From positions 1,612,001 through 1,676,000 of the forward strand of contig NZ_CP058910.1 in assembly GCF_013415885.1 (NCBI RefSeq): DNA of 64,000 nucleotides, in the 5' to 3' direction. Below, one piece after another: positions 8,642 to 16,070 of the stretch. The position numbers were made by a program, and so were the translations under genes. Each line of letters opens with the position of its first letter. Position 1 is the first letter of the stretch. This DNA is from Halosimplex rubrum. Lineage in GTDB: Archaea > Halobacteriota > Halobacteria > Halobacteriales > Haloarculaceae. The notes beneath the pieces are model-generated. The model had not been told where the DNA came from and did not search any database. It worked only from the letters and a program-made list of their open reading frames with translations.

Positions 8642-9290
8642 ACCGATAGTTGGGTCGCTCGACCCTTATGGGTTCCTACGAAGGAAGGCGTGGACGGCCG
8701 TCGACCCGACCGCGACGGTCGTCCTCGTGGTCGACGCCCACCGCGCGGCCTATCGGGTGTCGCGCTGCTGGCCCTGCTGGTCGGGATTGCCGCCGTCGTC
8801 CCTGCGTTGCGGTAGTCTCTCCCGAAACCTGCGCATCGACGACACGCCGGTGTCGTCCGAGCACCACTCTCGGGCGGTTCCCAACATTTAATCCGGTTCG
8901 TTCGTGGTTCTGATGATATGTATCGGATATTACTGAAGTGCGAGGAGAAAGCCTCGCCGTTCACGGCGAGGCTTTCTCCTCGCACTTCAGTAATCGGCTT
9001 CCGAAGGTCACGCAAACTGTTTTGAGCGATGTGTTTTTGCTCTGCATTGAGCGACTCGGGACGTCAGAAGATGGGTGTGCCGAGCGTTCTATGACACCCT
9101 GGTCTGTGGTGGCTGCCGACACTGACTCCAGTCCTTCACACGTGGTAGTGGAACCGATAGGATTTGGCGACAGGTACTTTCTGTTGGATCCGGGCTACTA
9201 CCTACCCGCTTCGGAGGCAATGAAGCCATCCACTTCGTTTCGACTACGTATCCATCAGTCCAGCCTCCGCCGACCGACAGGCCGTCACGA
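8642..9290. other. Gene-poor region containing a perfect hairpin
   Basis: About 650 bases with no convincing gene. Open frames around 8650-8890 switch frame, for instance a hydrophobic VALLALLVGIAAVVPAL stretch ending at 8815, and may be the remains of a small membrane protein. The 66-nt hairpin at 8929-8994 is the only clear structure. Confidence 0.4.
8929..8994. repeat. Perfect 30-bp inverted repeat with 6-nt loop
   Basis: The left arm 8929-8958 begins ATTACTGAAGTGCG and the right arm 8965-8994 is its exact reverse complement; the loop is GTTCAC. The core CCTCGCC-GTTCAC-GGCGAGG resembles hairpins seen at the ends of haloarchaeal IS200/IS605-type elements (from memory). No transposase gene is nearby, so it may be a stand-alone palindromic element. 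Being symmetrical, it could also act as a bidirectional terminator. Confidence 0.85.
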
Positions 9291-9380
9291 TGCACTCGAA
9301 ATCCGGTGTGTCGCGACGGTCGGTTTGTCGCCCCCGAGAGGGGTGCGGGGGGCACCAGACTCGCCTCGCGCTGAGTTCAG
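9291..9380 (+). repeat. tfb leader repeat, copy 1
   Basis: This is the first of three copies of the sequence upstream of tfb (others at 10390-10483 and 11804-11895). It shares GATGCACTCGAAAT, the block CCCCCGAGAGGGGTGCGGGG and the sequence just before the ATG (GCTGAGTTCAGATGG) with the functional copy. Confidence 0.8.
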
Positions 9381-9503
9381 ATGGTGACGACAAATTCCTA
9401 CCGACGTGGCTTCGACGAACAGTACGGCCGATCGATACCAACAGTTAGCTCCTCAAAACACGCAGAGGACACCGGAGCAGATCCGTCGGAGGACCACTGC
9501 TGA
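9381..9503 (+). pseudogene. Truncated tfb start, relic 1
   Basis: The frame starts MVTTNSYRRGFDEQYGRSIP, which matches the N-terminus of the TFB at 11896 and its second relic at 10484. Homology ends after about 20 residues, before the zinc ribbon, and the frame stops after 40 codons. It carries the same leader as the intact gene and is best read as a leftover of duplication and deletion. Confidence 0.7.
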
Positions 9504-9558
9504 CCACGGCAGGAAATACGCCGATACACCTAATACATTTAGCGACAAGAAAATACAT

Positions 9559-9918
9559 ATGCCCATCGACATCGAGACGTTCGAATCTTCCTCGGAGGAC
9601 CACCTCCAGCACAGCGGGGTGACGAACGCCGATCGGGTGATGCGGTTCCTCGCTACTCACCCTGACCAAGCGTTCACGCAGAGCGAGATCCGCGACGAGA
9701 CCGACGTGAAAGCCGGCAGCATTAGCGTCGTCCTCTCCCGTCTCGAAGACCGCGGACTCGTCCGTCACAAAGGGAACTACTGGGCTATCGGTGAGGCCGA
9801 CGAGGTGGCCGCGTACGCGAGTCTGTCCGAAAGTACCCGAGCCGCGAACGACCGTTTCGGTGAGGAAGACATGGACGAGTGGCTAAAACACGCCGTCGAC
9901 GACGAGGACCCCGAATGA
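9559..9918 (+). CDS. MarR-like winged-helix antitoxin
   Basis: A 119-residue protein. The winged helix spans residues ~20-75 (SEIRDETDVKAGSISVVLSR, then the wing RHKGNYWAI). The C-terminal ~35 residues are acidic and probably flexible, as in antitoxins that wrap around a toxin. The stop overlaps the ATG of the MazF-like gene (ATGA). The pairing with a PemK/MazF-fold protein gives the function; direct autorepression is likely by analogy. AT-rich sequence just upstream (9525-9558) should hold the promoter. Confidence 0.8.
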   Translation: MPIDIETFESSSEDHLQHSGVTNADRVMRFLATHPDQAFTQSEIRDETDVKAGSISVVLSRLEDRGLVRHKGNYWAIGEADEVAAYASLSESTRAANDRFGEEDMDEWLKHAVDDEDPE

Positions 9919-10256
9919 GCTACCAGCGCGGCGATGTGGTCTGGGGGCCAGATCCGTTCAAGTCAGGCGAAAATCCACGGCCGTGGTTGATCCTAAACAA
10001 CGATAGCCACCCGTTCGGCGACGAGGAGTATATGACAGTCACACTGACGACGACGCCTCACGACGAGGGCATTCCGCTCGACGACGCCGGTTGGATCGAG
10101 GGTGGGATGCCTCGACAGAGCTATGCTTCGCCATGGACGGTGGCCTCGCCGAAGCACGCCGCGATCGTCCGACGCCAAGGCCGAGTTGAATCGGCCTTCG
10201 TCAACACTGTCGTGGATGCGCTTGGCACCTATCTCGAACCACTACCCGAAAACTGA
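9915..10256 (+). CDS. PemK/MazF-family toxin
   Basis: A 113-residue protein with the small SH3-like barrel of MazF/PemK toxins. It begins MSYQRGDVVWGPDPF, close to the family pattern in which a basic residue and GDVV precede the RP(W/V)LI segment (here NPRPWLILNN at ~28). The usual strand with a Thr-rich turn (MTVTLTTTPHDEG) follows. Family members are mRNA-cutting endoribonucleases. It overlaps the upstream wHTH gene by 4 nt, as expected of an antitoxin-toxin pair. The length is normal, so it may be active. Confidence 0.8.
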   Translation: MSYQRGDVVWGPDPFKSGENPRPWLILNNDSHPFGDEEYMTVTLTTTPHDEGIPLDDAGWIEGGMPRQSYASPWTVASPKHAAIVRRQGRVESAFVNTVVDALGTYLEPLPEN

Positions 10257-10389
10257 TCTCCTGAACTGGTTCCAGTCTATCGACGGGCGTCCTAGCGACA
10301 GCGAGCCGGCGCTACACTCGCACGGATGGGTCCTCGATACTGTTGCGTTACTCGTCGATAAACGATGGCTTGTCGCGTAGCCAGTCGCG

Positions 10390-10483
10390 ATGCACTCGAA
10401 ATTCGGCGTCTCGCGACGGTCGGGTTTGTCACCCCCGAGAGGGGTGCGGGGGGCAAGACAGACTCGCCCTGTGCTGACTCCCG
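10390..10483 (+). repeat. tfb leader repeat, copy 2
   Basis: Second copy of the tfb leader: GATGCACTCGAAATTCGG, the C-rich/G-rich block at 10430-10453, then the start context of the shortened tfb at 10484. The final bases before the ATG differ slightly from copies 1 and 3. Confidence 0.8.
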
Positions 10484-10678
10484 ATGGCGACGACAGCTCC
10501 CTACCGACGCGGCTTCGACGAACAGCTCGACAGATCGTTCCCAGCCGACGGCTGCCCCAAGTGCGACGGCCGACTCCGAACGGACGGCGGCGAAACCTGC
10601 TGTCGAGAGTGTGGGCTCCTTGTCGAGGCCTGTCGCGTCGATCGACGTGGCCCTGAATCCAACCGGAGGAACGCTTAA
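10484..10678 (+). pseudogene. Truncated TFB: zinc ribbon only, relic 2
   Basis: A 64-residue frame starting MATTAPYRRGFDEQLDRSFP. It contains the full TFB zinc ribbon (CPKC at ~27, CREC at ~45) and the conserved VEACRVDRRGP, then leaves homology and stops. The two cyclin-like repeats are missing. Its leader and start are intact, so it may still be expressed; a lone TFIIB ribbon could bind RNA polymerase, but decay is the simpler view. It ends 35 nt before the TumE-like gene. Confidence 0.7.
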
Positions 10679-10679
10679 C

Positions 10680-10704
10680 ACTGTTGGGGTCGTATCCCAA
10701 CAGT
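10680..10704. promoter_or_regulatory. Inverted repeat before tumE-like gene, putative operator
   Basis: Perfect 9-bp arms ACTGTTGGG and CCCAACAGT are separated by 7 nt, and the repeat ends 9 nt before the ATG of the TumE-like toxin. Such a repeat is the usual binding site for an autoregulating antitoxin; here TumA-like would be the candidate. Confidence 0.5.
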
Positions 10705-10713
10705 ACGGAGACG

Positions 10714-11019
10714 ATGCCCGCGACGGAGCTGTACCGGGACCACGGTGAGAAGCCGGATGGCAGCGAGTACGAGCTGGTTGCGTGGCAGGTCCCGGTGAGC
10801 GAGGACTTCCCGGAGGGGCTCAAATACAGCTTTCAGTACACCAGCGCTGAAGGTGACACACTCCTCCGGTTCGACAACGCGCCACACCACCCCGATATCG
10901 GCCGCCATCATCGGCACCCACCCGATGGCGATATCGAGGCCCTGGAGTTCACGGGCCTCGCCGACTTGGTTGAGGACTTCCGGAACGAGGTGGATGACAT
11001 CTATGCCCAACGACACTGA
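10714..11019 (+). CDS. TumE-like toxin of a type II toxin-antitoxin pair
   Basis: A 101-residue protein. The sequence (YELVAWQVPVSEDFPEGLKY, then LLRFDNAPHHPDIGRHHRHP) fits the small haloarchaeal toxin family called TumE (from memory): a beta-rich core with an RxDNxxHH-like block followed by His and Pro. The ATG at 10714 is preferred over the earlier GTG because it follows the inverted repeat and starts with a family-like MPATELY. It overlaps the wHTH gene downstream by 17 nt. The molecular target is not evident from sequence. Confidence 0.7.
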   Translation: MPATELYRDHGEKPDGSEYELVAWQVPVSEDFPEGLKYSFQYTSAEGDTLLRFDNAPHHPDIGRHHRHPPDGDIEALEFTGLADLVEDFRNEVDDIYAQRH

Positions 11020-11467
11020 CGCCGAACCCACGCACGAGGAATTCACGCCCGACGCGGACGAAGTCGAGTATCCCTCGACCCTTCGAATCACGTCACTCCC
11101 GTCAGAACAGGCCCAAGCAGCGGCCGTCGAGCGCGCCGACCGCTGGGAGGCAGGTGAGGCGGTCCCGCACGTCGTGAACTTCGAAGACCGGTCCCGACTC
11201 CGCGAGTTACTGACCGACCGACGGATGGAGCTCCTCGAAGCGGTGATGGAACAGCCGCCCGAGAGTATCCGTGCTCTCGCTAGCCGTCTCTCTCGCGACG
11301 TACACGACGTCCACGACGACCTCCATCTGCTCGCCGAGTACGACATCATCCACTTCGAGACGGACGGGCGCGCCAAGAAGCCCTACGTTCCCTACGATAC
11401 CGTCCGGATCGAAGTCGAGTTCGGGCTGCCGCGTGGCGACCACTCAGAGTCGGCTGCTTCGGTGTGA
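11003..11467 (+). CDS. TumA-like winged-helix antitoxin
   Basis: A 154-residue protein. Residues ~65-140 form a winged helix of the haloarchaeal type often paired with TumE proteins (RRMELLEAVMEQPPESIRAL, HDDLHLLAEYDIIHFE, then a wing with KKPYVPYD). An acidic N-terminal tail of ~25 residues precedes it. The start overlaps the TumE-like gene, so the toxin is encoded first. By position and family it should bind the toxin and the operator-like repeat at 10680. Confidence 0.75.
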   Translation: MPNDTDAEPTHEEFTPDADEVEYPSTLRITSLPSEQAQAAAVERADRWEAGEAVPHVVNFEDRSRLRELLTDRRMELLEAVMEQPPESIRALASRLSRDVHDVHDDLHLLAEYDIIHFETDGRAKKPYVPYDTVRIEVEFGLPRGDHSESAASV

Positions 11468-11616
11468 TACGGCCCGTGGTTGTGGCAGGCGCACCGAATG
11501 GGCTGGCGGCGACGTTGTCCGGCAGTTTCGTTCGGTTCCGGTCCTGCTCGAAGCGCCGCGGCTGACCCACCGTTAGAGCCACGTCTCTCGCAGACAGACC
11601 CGACAGTCCGGGCGAT

Positions 11617-11766
11617 GTGGCCCTCCTCGGACCCACCCAGACCACGACCGACAGCTACGCCGACGTGCTTGGAGACGCGAATCAGTTAGTCGACAGTCCC
11701 TTCGACCAGCGTGTCTGCGCCGAGCTGGCGCCCGGAGTCACCGGGCTTGGGGAGACACTGCGGTGA
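11617..11766 (+). pseudogene. Possible gene fragment between tumA-like and tfb
   Basis: The interval 11468-11895 (about 430 nt) has no complete gene. One frame reads protein-like from about 11590 (VALLGPTQTTTDSYADVLGD, later CAELAPGVTGLGETLR) and stops at 11766, with a stop a short way upstream. It could be the 3' end of a gene lost when the tfb region was rearranged. The family is not recognised. Confidence 0.3.
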
Positions 11767-11803
11767 CGGTCTACAGCTCGGAGGTTGCTGCGTCGCCCCT
11801 TGC

Positions 11804-11895
11804 ATTCACTAGAAATTCGGTGTGCGACACTCGGTGATTTTGTTTCCCCCGAGAGGGGTGCGGGGGGCACCAGACTCGCCTCGCGCTGAGTTCAG
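11804..11895 (+). repeat. tfb leader, copy 3 (in front of the intact gene)
   Basis: This leader is shared with 9291-9380 and 10390-10483. The core CCCCCGAGAGGGGTGCGGGG can pair CCCCCG with CGGGGG around a 9-nt loop, giving a hairpin ~35 nt before the ATG. A similar hairpin (13012-13035) precedes the SWIM gene. Conservation across three copies suggests a shared regulatory or recombination role. Confidence 0.7.
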
Positions 11896-12837
11896 ATGGC
11901 GACGATAGATCCCTACCAGCGGACGTTCGACGAACAGCCCGACGAACCGATCCCGGCCGACGACTGCCCGGAATGTGCCGGCCGACTCAGAACCGACGGC
12001 GGCGAGACCCGGTGTACCGACTGCGGCCTCGTCGTCGAGGCCTGTCGCGTCGACCGACGCGGGCCGCGCACCTTCGACGAGGACGACACCGACCGGCGAC
12101 GGACGGGCGCGCCGCTGACCGAAGCGCGCCACGACCGGGGCCTCTCGACGAAGATCGGCTACTCGACCGACGGCAACGGCAACGCCCTCTCCGGCCGGAA
12201 ACAGCGCCAGCTCGCCCGATTGCGCCGCGAGCACACCCGCGCGAAGTGGCGCTCGAAGGCCGAACGCAACCTCGCCCACGGCTGTACGGAGATCGCCCGC
12301 CTCGTCGGGGCGCTCGGGCTCGACCACGACGACCGCGAGCAGGCGAGTGCGCTCTTCCGGAGCGCCCAGCAGGCCGACCTGCTCCGCGGCCGGTCCATCG
12401 AAGCCTTCGCCGCGGCGGCCGTCTACGCGGTGTGTCGCTGCACGGCGGCCACGCGGACCCTGGGCGAGGTTGCATCGGTCGCCCAGTGTGCCCGGGGGAA
12501 GGTCACCAACGCCTACGACGTACTCAACGACGATCTCGGCCTCCCAGCCCCACCGCAGCGCCCGCGGGCGTTCATCCCGGCGCTGGCCTCGGCGATGGAC
12601 GTGCCCACAGAAACGGAGTCACACGCCCGCGCCCTCGCCGAGCGCGCCTGGGCGGCCGGCGAGAGTCTCGGGACGCACCCGGCGGGGTTCGCCGCGGGCT
12701 CGCTCGCCGTCGCCTGTCGGGATCACGGCGTGGACATCGTCCAGCAGGATCTGGCGAGCGAAGCCGATGTCACACCGAACACAGTCCGCGCACATCGCGA
12801 TACCATCGAGGCCGACCGGGAGGCGTGGGCCCGATGA
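11896..12837 (+). CDS. tfb: Transcription initiation factor TFB (TFIIB homologue)
   Basis: A 313-residue protein of normal TFB length. The N-terminal zinc ribbon has CPEC (~27) and CTDC (~45). The B-reader/linker contains STKIGYSTDGNGNALSG, and two cyclin-like repeats follow (~115-200 and ~210-300) with a recognisable HTH near the C-terminus (LASEADVTPNTVRAHRDTI). It recruits RNA polymerase to TATA/TBP-bound promoters. Haloarchaea encode many TFBs, and this divergent one sits with toxin-antitoxin genes and a conjugation-like operon, so it is probably a mobile-element-borne copy. Its stop overlaps the next small gene. Confidence 0.92.
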   Translation: MATIDPYQRTFDEQPDEPIPADDCPECAGRLRTDGGETRCTDCGLVVEACRVDRRGPRTFDEDDTDRRRTGAPLTEARHDRGLSTKIGYSTDGNGNALSGRKQRQLARLRREHTRAKWRSKAERNLAHGCTEIARLVGALGLDHDDREQASALFRSAQQADLLRGRSIEAFAAAAVYAVCRCTAATRTLGEVASVAQCARGKVTNAYDVLNDDLGLPAPPQRPRAFIPALASAMDVPTETESHARALAERAWAAGESLGTHPAGFAAGSLAVACRDHGVDIVQQDLASEADVTPNTVRAHRDTIEADREAWAR

Positions 12838-12983
12838 TCCACGGCTGGCTCCACGACCGACTGCTGGCCGACCGCCCCAAACGCGTCCACGAGTGTCGCC
12901 GCTGTGGCGAGGCCGTCGACGCCGGCTGTGAGCGGTGCCCGACCTGCGGCCACGGGGGCATCGCGACCTACGAAGTCGGGTAA
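12834..12983 (+). CDS. Small zinc-ribbon protein
   Basis: A 49-residue protein too short for many gene finders. It begins MIHGWLHDRL and has two CxxC pairs, CRRCG and CPTCG, 14 residues apart, forming a zinc ribbon. The ATG overlaps the TGA of tfb (ATGA), so it is translated with TFB. It could be a transcription co-factor or simply a nucleic-acid-binding ribbon; the sequence does not say which. Confidence 0.75.
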   Translation: MIHGWLHDRLLADRPKRVHECRRCGEAVDAGCERCPTCGHGGIATYEVG

Positions 12984-13011
12984 TCCCACCGCACGCCGTG
13001 GTTGTCGGCGC

Positions 13012-13035
13012 CCCGGAGGGGCGGGGCGCCCAGTG
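13012..13035 (+). promoter_or_regulatory. GC hairpin upstream of the SWIM gene
   Basis: The arms GGCGCCCCG and CGGGGCGCC enclose a GAGGGG loop, 18 nt before the SWIM-gene start. It is similar in layout to the C/G block in the three tfb leaders. It may terminate the tfb transcript or act in the leader of the next gene. Confidence 0.5.
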
Positions 13036-13052
13036 ACGGGCGCTCGGAGACG

Positions 13053-13502
13053 ATGCACCCGCTCGAACAACTAACCTTCCCGACCCGTGTCGCAAAGCGC
13101 GCCCAGTACGAAGCCTTCGAGTTCACACTCGCCGACGACAGTGTCGTCGTCCGAAACGGCAGCCACCCCGACCCCAGCGACCACGAGTATCGCGTCACCG
13201 TCGACGACGGCCTCCCGACGGCGTGTGAGTGCCCGGCCGACGACAGCTACGCGGGCGCCTGCAAACACCGCGTCGCCGTCGCGATCCGGCGGCCGATCCT
13301 CGAGGCCGTCACGGCAAACGAGACCAGCCAGTCCGTGGCCGCGGACGGTGGACGGGTCGCCGACCGGGAGTCCGACGACGCCGGCAGCGGGCCAACGCAC
13401 GATGGCCCAATGGACGACGGCGAGGCTTGCGCGGAGTGTCTCGGCGAGTTTCCCTGCTGGGACTGTGTCCGCACCGGGCGGAAAGACCTCCCCGAGTCGT
13501 AG
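13053..13502 (+). CDS. SWIM zinc-finger protein
   Basis: A 149-residue protein. Residues ~45-75 carry the SWIM motif (CECPADDSYAGACKHRVAVA: CxCx(n)CxH), a DNA- or protein-binding zinc fold. A second Cys cluster at the C-terminus (CAECLGEFPCWDC) could bind another metal. The linker is acidic and low in complexity. The ATG at 13053 is chosen over an upstream GTG because the family starts close to the globular domain. SWIM proteins often lie on haloarchaeal plasmids and integrated elements. Confidence 0.85.
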   Translation: MHPLEQLTFPTRVAKRAQYEAFEFTLADDSVVVRNGSHPDPSDHEYRVTVDDGLPTACECPADDSYAGACKHRVAVAIRRPILEAVTANETSQSVAADGGRVADRESDDAGSGPTHDGPMDDGEACAECLGEFPCWDCVRTGRKDLPES

Positions 13503-13905
13503 GTCGCCAACGGGGGGCCTTCCTTTCCGCTTTGCGGCGAGTCATCGATGGCTGGGAAGCGGCGGACACGAACACGGCTGTTCTGGGGGACGATGCCGGC
13601 CACCCGCGACTCACCACCCCACCCTCCGCTCCCGGCCGCCCTGGGGCGGCCGACAGGCACGACCGTGATCGTGGGACCCGAACCGCCCTGCTGTGTGTCA
13701 TCTCAGCGGCATCGGTCCAGCCGACACCTCCACTCCACTCCGTTCGATCCACTGAGTTTTTCATGTCTATGCCGATGTCATTCCTGACTAAAATGCAAAC
13801 AAGAAACAAGATATTTACGACATGCTTTGTGGATCTGTGAGTGAACGCAGTCACCGCTCGCCCTTCAGGGGGGATCTGGGGGCGGTGAGTGACAACACTC
13901 GAGCC
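13503..13905. other. Intergenic region before the secretion operon
   Basis: About 400 bases without a convincing gene. The first 200 are GC-rich. 13758-13830 is AT-rich (with GATATTTACGA) and probably holds the promoter of the operon starting at 13906. Confidence 0.4.
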
Positions 13906-14340
13906 ATGAATCCAAACGGTGTGCAGGACGAGCCAGGCGAACAGGACCACGAGACGACGCGGACCTATTGGGGGGATCGCTCGACGCTAGCAATCGTCCT
14001 CGGCGGACTCGTCCTCCTCGCGGTCGAGCCAGCGGCCGCCCAGACGGTGACGGCGAGCGGGTCGGGCATCGGGAGTTCCTTCTGTAACACGACCATGGCC
14101 GACACGATCCGAAATCTCTTCACGCTCATCCAGTTCGGCGGCCCGCTCGTCGGCGGCCTCGTCGCCCTCGGTGCGACGGTGGCGCTGCCGGTGTTCCGGC
14201 GCGCGGACACGAAGAAGGAACTGAAATCGATGCGCGGGCAGGCCATCGTCTGGGGCGTCATCGCGGCTCCGCTCGGGGGAACCATCCTGCAGTTCCTGCT
14301 CACGTCCGTCGTGGCGGGTGGGGCCAGTTGCAGCCTCTGA
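13906..14340 (+). CDS. VirB2/pilin-like small membrane protein
   Basis: A 144-residue protein. A hydrophilic N-terminus precedes a signal-like helix (~28-45, AIVLGGLVLLAVEPAAAQ) with an Ala cleavage site. Two further hydrophobic helices follow (~72-95 and ~115-140), separated by a basic loop (RRADTKKELKS). This layout resembles VirB2/TrbC pilins of type IV secretion systems. It is the first gene of an operon whose later genes encode VirB6- and VirB4-like proteins. The start at 13906 follows from the strong ATG; a GTG six codons upstream is possible. Confidence 0.65.
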   Translation: MNPNGVQDEPGEQDHETTRTYWGDRSTLAIVLGGLVLLAVEPAAAQTVTASGSGIGSSFCNTTMADTIRNLFTLIQFGGPLVGGLVALGATVALPVFRRADTKKELKSMRGQAIVWGVIAAPLGGTILQFLLTSVVAGGASCSL

Positions 14341-16070
14341 GCTGGTCGGTCGGGCTCGGCGGCGCCGTCGCCACGCTGCTCGCCGTGAGCGCGCTGGTGG
14401 CGACCCAATCGGTCGCCCACCCGACCGAGATAGCGGCGACGGCACCGAACGTGACCGACCACCACGACACCGATCCCGCGCTGTGGTCGCGGGACGACGA
14501 CTCGATACACCGGTCGACGCTGCGCAACCGAAGCGGGTCGGCCGCCCGGTCGCTCGCCACGACGACGGACATCCCGTTCAACCGACCACCGGCGGCGGTC
14601 GCCAAGTGGAATCGCGACCAACTCGCGACGTTCCCATCGACCGGCGTCGACACGTCGGCGTATCCGGCCAGTGCCAGCCCGACCGACGGGACGGTCGTCC
14701 GCGATGCCTACGTCGAGATCTTCACGGTCCAGCCGTCGACGCGGGTCCGGCTCACCCCGGAGCGCCAGCCGCGATACGTCGCCAAACAGGGCCAGCTGTT
14801 CGCGACACTCGACTACCGGGTCCCCGTGCCCGAGGATTCGGACACCCGGTGGGAGACGATCACCTGGGCGCTCGCGAGCCACACCGTCACCGACACGACG
14901 CTGTTCGTCGACGGCGACCGCGAGGCCACAGCCGGCGGCGGTCACGTCCAGCGGTTCGACTACGACCTCAGGGGCGACCGCGGGGCGAGCCACACGCTGG
15001 CAGTCCGGGCGAACATCTCGGCCTCGCTCACGCGGGATCGCAGGTGGTGTGCGAACCGGACCGTGGGCAACAGCACTGCGGGCGATGAGCGCACAGTCAC
15101 GTGTACGCGATGGGAGACGAACACGACGACGGTCAACGAGACGCTCACCGTGACCGACGCGGTCGACGTCAGGGCCTACGCGCTGCTGGCCCGCGGGGCG
15201 TACGCGCGCTACCCCGACGGTGACCTGGGGCTGCTGATCAGGAAGACCAACCCCTGGTTGGGCTACCGGCTGCCGACCGGGCGCGTCAACGGCGTCTGGC
15301 GGTTCTATTCGGCCCGCGACCCGGGCTGGGACCGGCTGGTGACCGCGACAGCCAGTGGCGTGAACGTCTCACATTCGCCGGTGCATCCCTTGCGGATCTC
15401 GGCGTATCCGTTCAAGCCGGGGCCGACCGTCGCGCCGGCCGAGCGCGTCTCCCTGCAGGCTGTCAGCGGGCCCCAACGCCGGCCACCGACGTTGCCCCCG
15501 ACCATCCGACTGGACGTGCTCGAACAGCCCTACACGGCGAGCCACAGCCTCGTGACGCGGTTCGAGAGTCCCAACGCGACCATGGACGACCTGACAATCG
15601 CCGGGCTCGTGCGCGGCACGCAGTGGGACCTCGACCCGCAGTATTTCACCGAGATCACCATCCACCGCAGCAATCTCACGCTGACGGTACTGAACACGAC
15701 GGCACGAACGGCGACCGTCCGGATCACCCTCCGGGACGCACAGACTGGAACACCGATCCGAACGACGGACACCGAGGGGCACGTCCGGGTCGCCGGCGAG
15801 CGAGTCCAGACCGACCGCGACGGTACCGTCACGACGACGGTCGCCCGGCCAGCCGGTGCGATCAGCGCCCGGTTCGAGCCGTGGGACTGGTGGCTGCGGC
15901 CGACCTCCTACGTGGGCGATTCCGATGCAGCCAGCGTCGACGGAACGGTGCTGACCGCCGTTCGATACCTGTATCGGGCCGGGATCCCGGTCGGCCTGTT
16001 TCTGCTGGCCGTGTTCTTCATCGACCGGATCACAGGCATGTCTATCTGGCCGCCATGGAGGGGACTATGA
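14328..16070 (+). CDS. Secreted/membrane-anchored protein of the secretion operon
   Basis: A 580-residue protein with a TTG start that overlaps the previous stop. It has a signal peptide (~5-30), a large extracellular part (~30-540) rich in Thr, and a C-terminal membrane helix (~548-568) followed by a short basic tail. Two Cys flank a region near residue 245. No named domain is recognised. Overlap on both sides places it in the conjugation-like operon, where it may be part of the cell-surface apparatus. The next gene starts inside its stop codon. Confidence 0.7.
   Translation: MQPLSWSVGLGGAVATLLAVSALVATQSVAHPTEIAATAPNVTDHHDTDPALWSRDDDSIHRSTLRNRSGSAARSLATTTDIPFNRPPAAVAKWNRDQLATFPSTGVDTSAYPASASPTDGTVVRDAYVEIFTVQPSTRVRLTPERQPRYVAKQGQLFATLDYRVPVPEDSDTRWETITWALASHTVTDTTLFVDGDREATAGGGHVQRFDYDLRGDRGASHTLAVRANISASLTRDRRWCANRTVGNSTAGDERTVTCTRWETNTTTVNETLTVTDAVDVRAYALLARGAYARYPDGDLGLLIRKTNPWLGYRLPTGRVNGVWRFYSARDPGWDRLVTATASGVNVSHSPVHPLRISAYPFKPGPTVAPAERVSLQAVSGPQRRPPTLPPTIRLDVLEQPYTASHSLVTRFESPNATMDDLTIAGLVRGTQWDLDPQYFTEITIHRSNLTLTVLNTTARTATVRITLRDAQTGTPIRTTDTEGHVRVAGERVQTDRDGTVTTTVARPAGAISARFEPWDWWLRPTSYVGDSDAASVDGTVLTAVRYLYRAGIPVGLFLLAVFFIDRITGMSIWPPWRGL

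Noticed and set aside
8650..8890. Small membrane-protein-like frames
   Set aside because: Protein-like stretches sit in different frames and no start or homology can be supported.
13548..13787. Plus-strand 79-codon frame before the secretion operon
   Set aside because: Low-complexity Pro/Arg/Ser peptide with no features of a gene.
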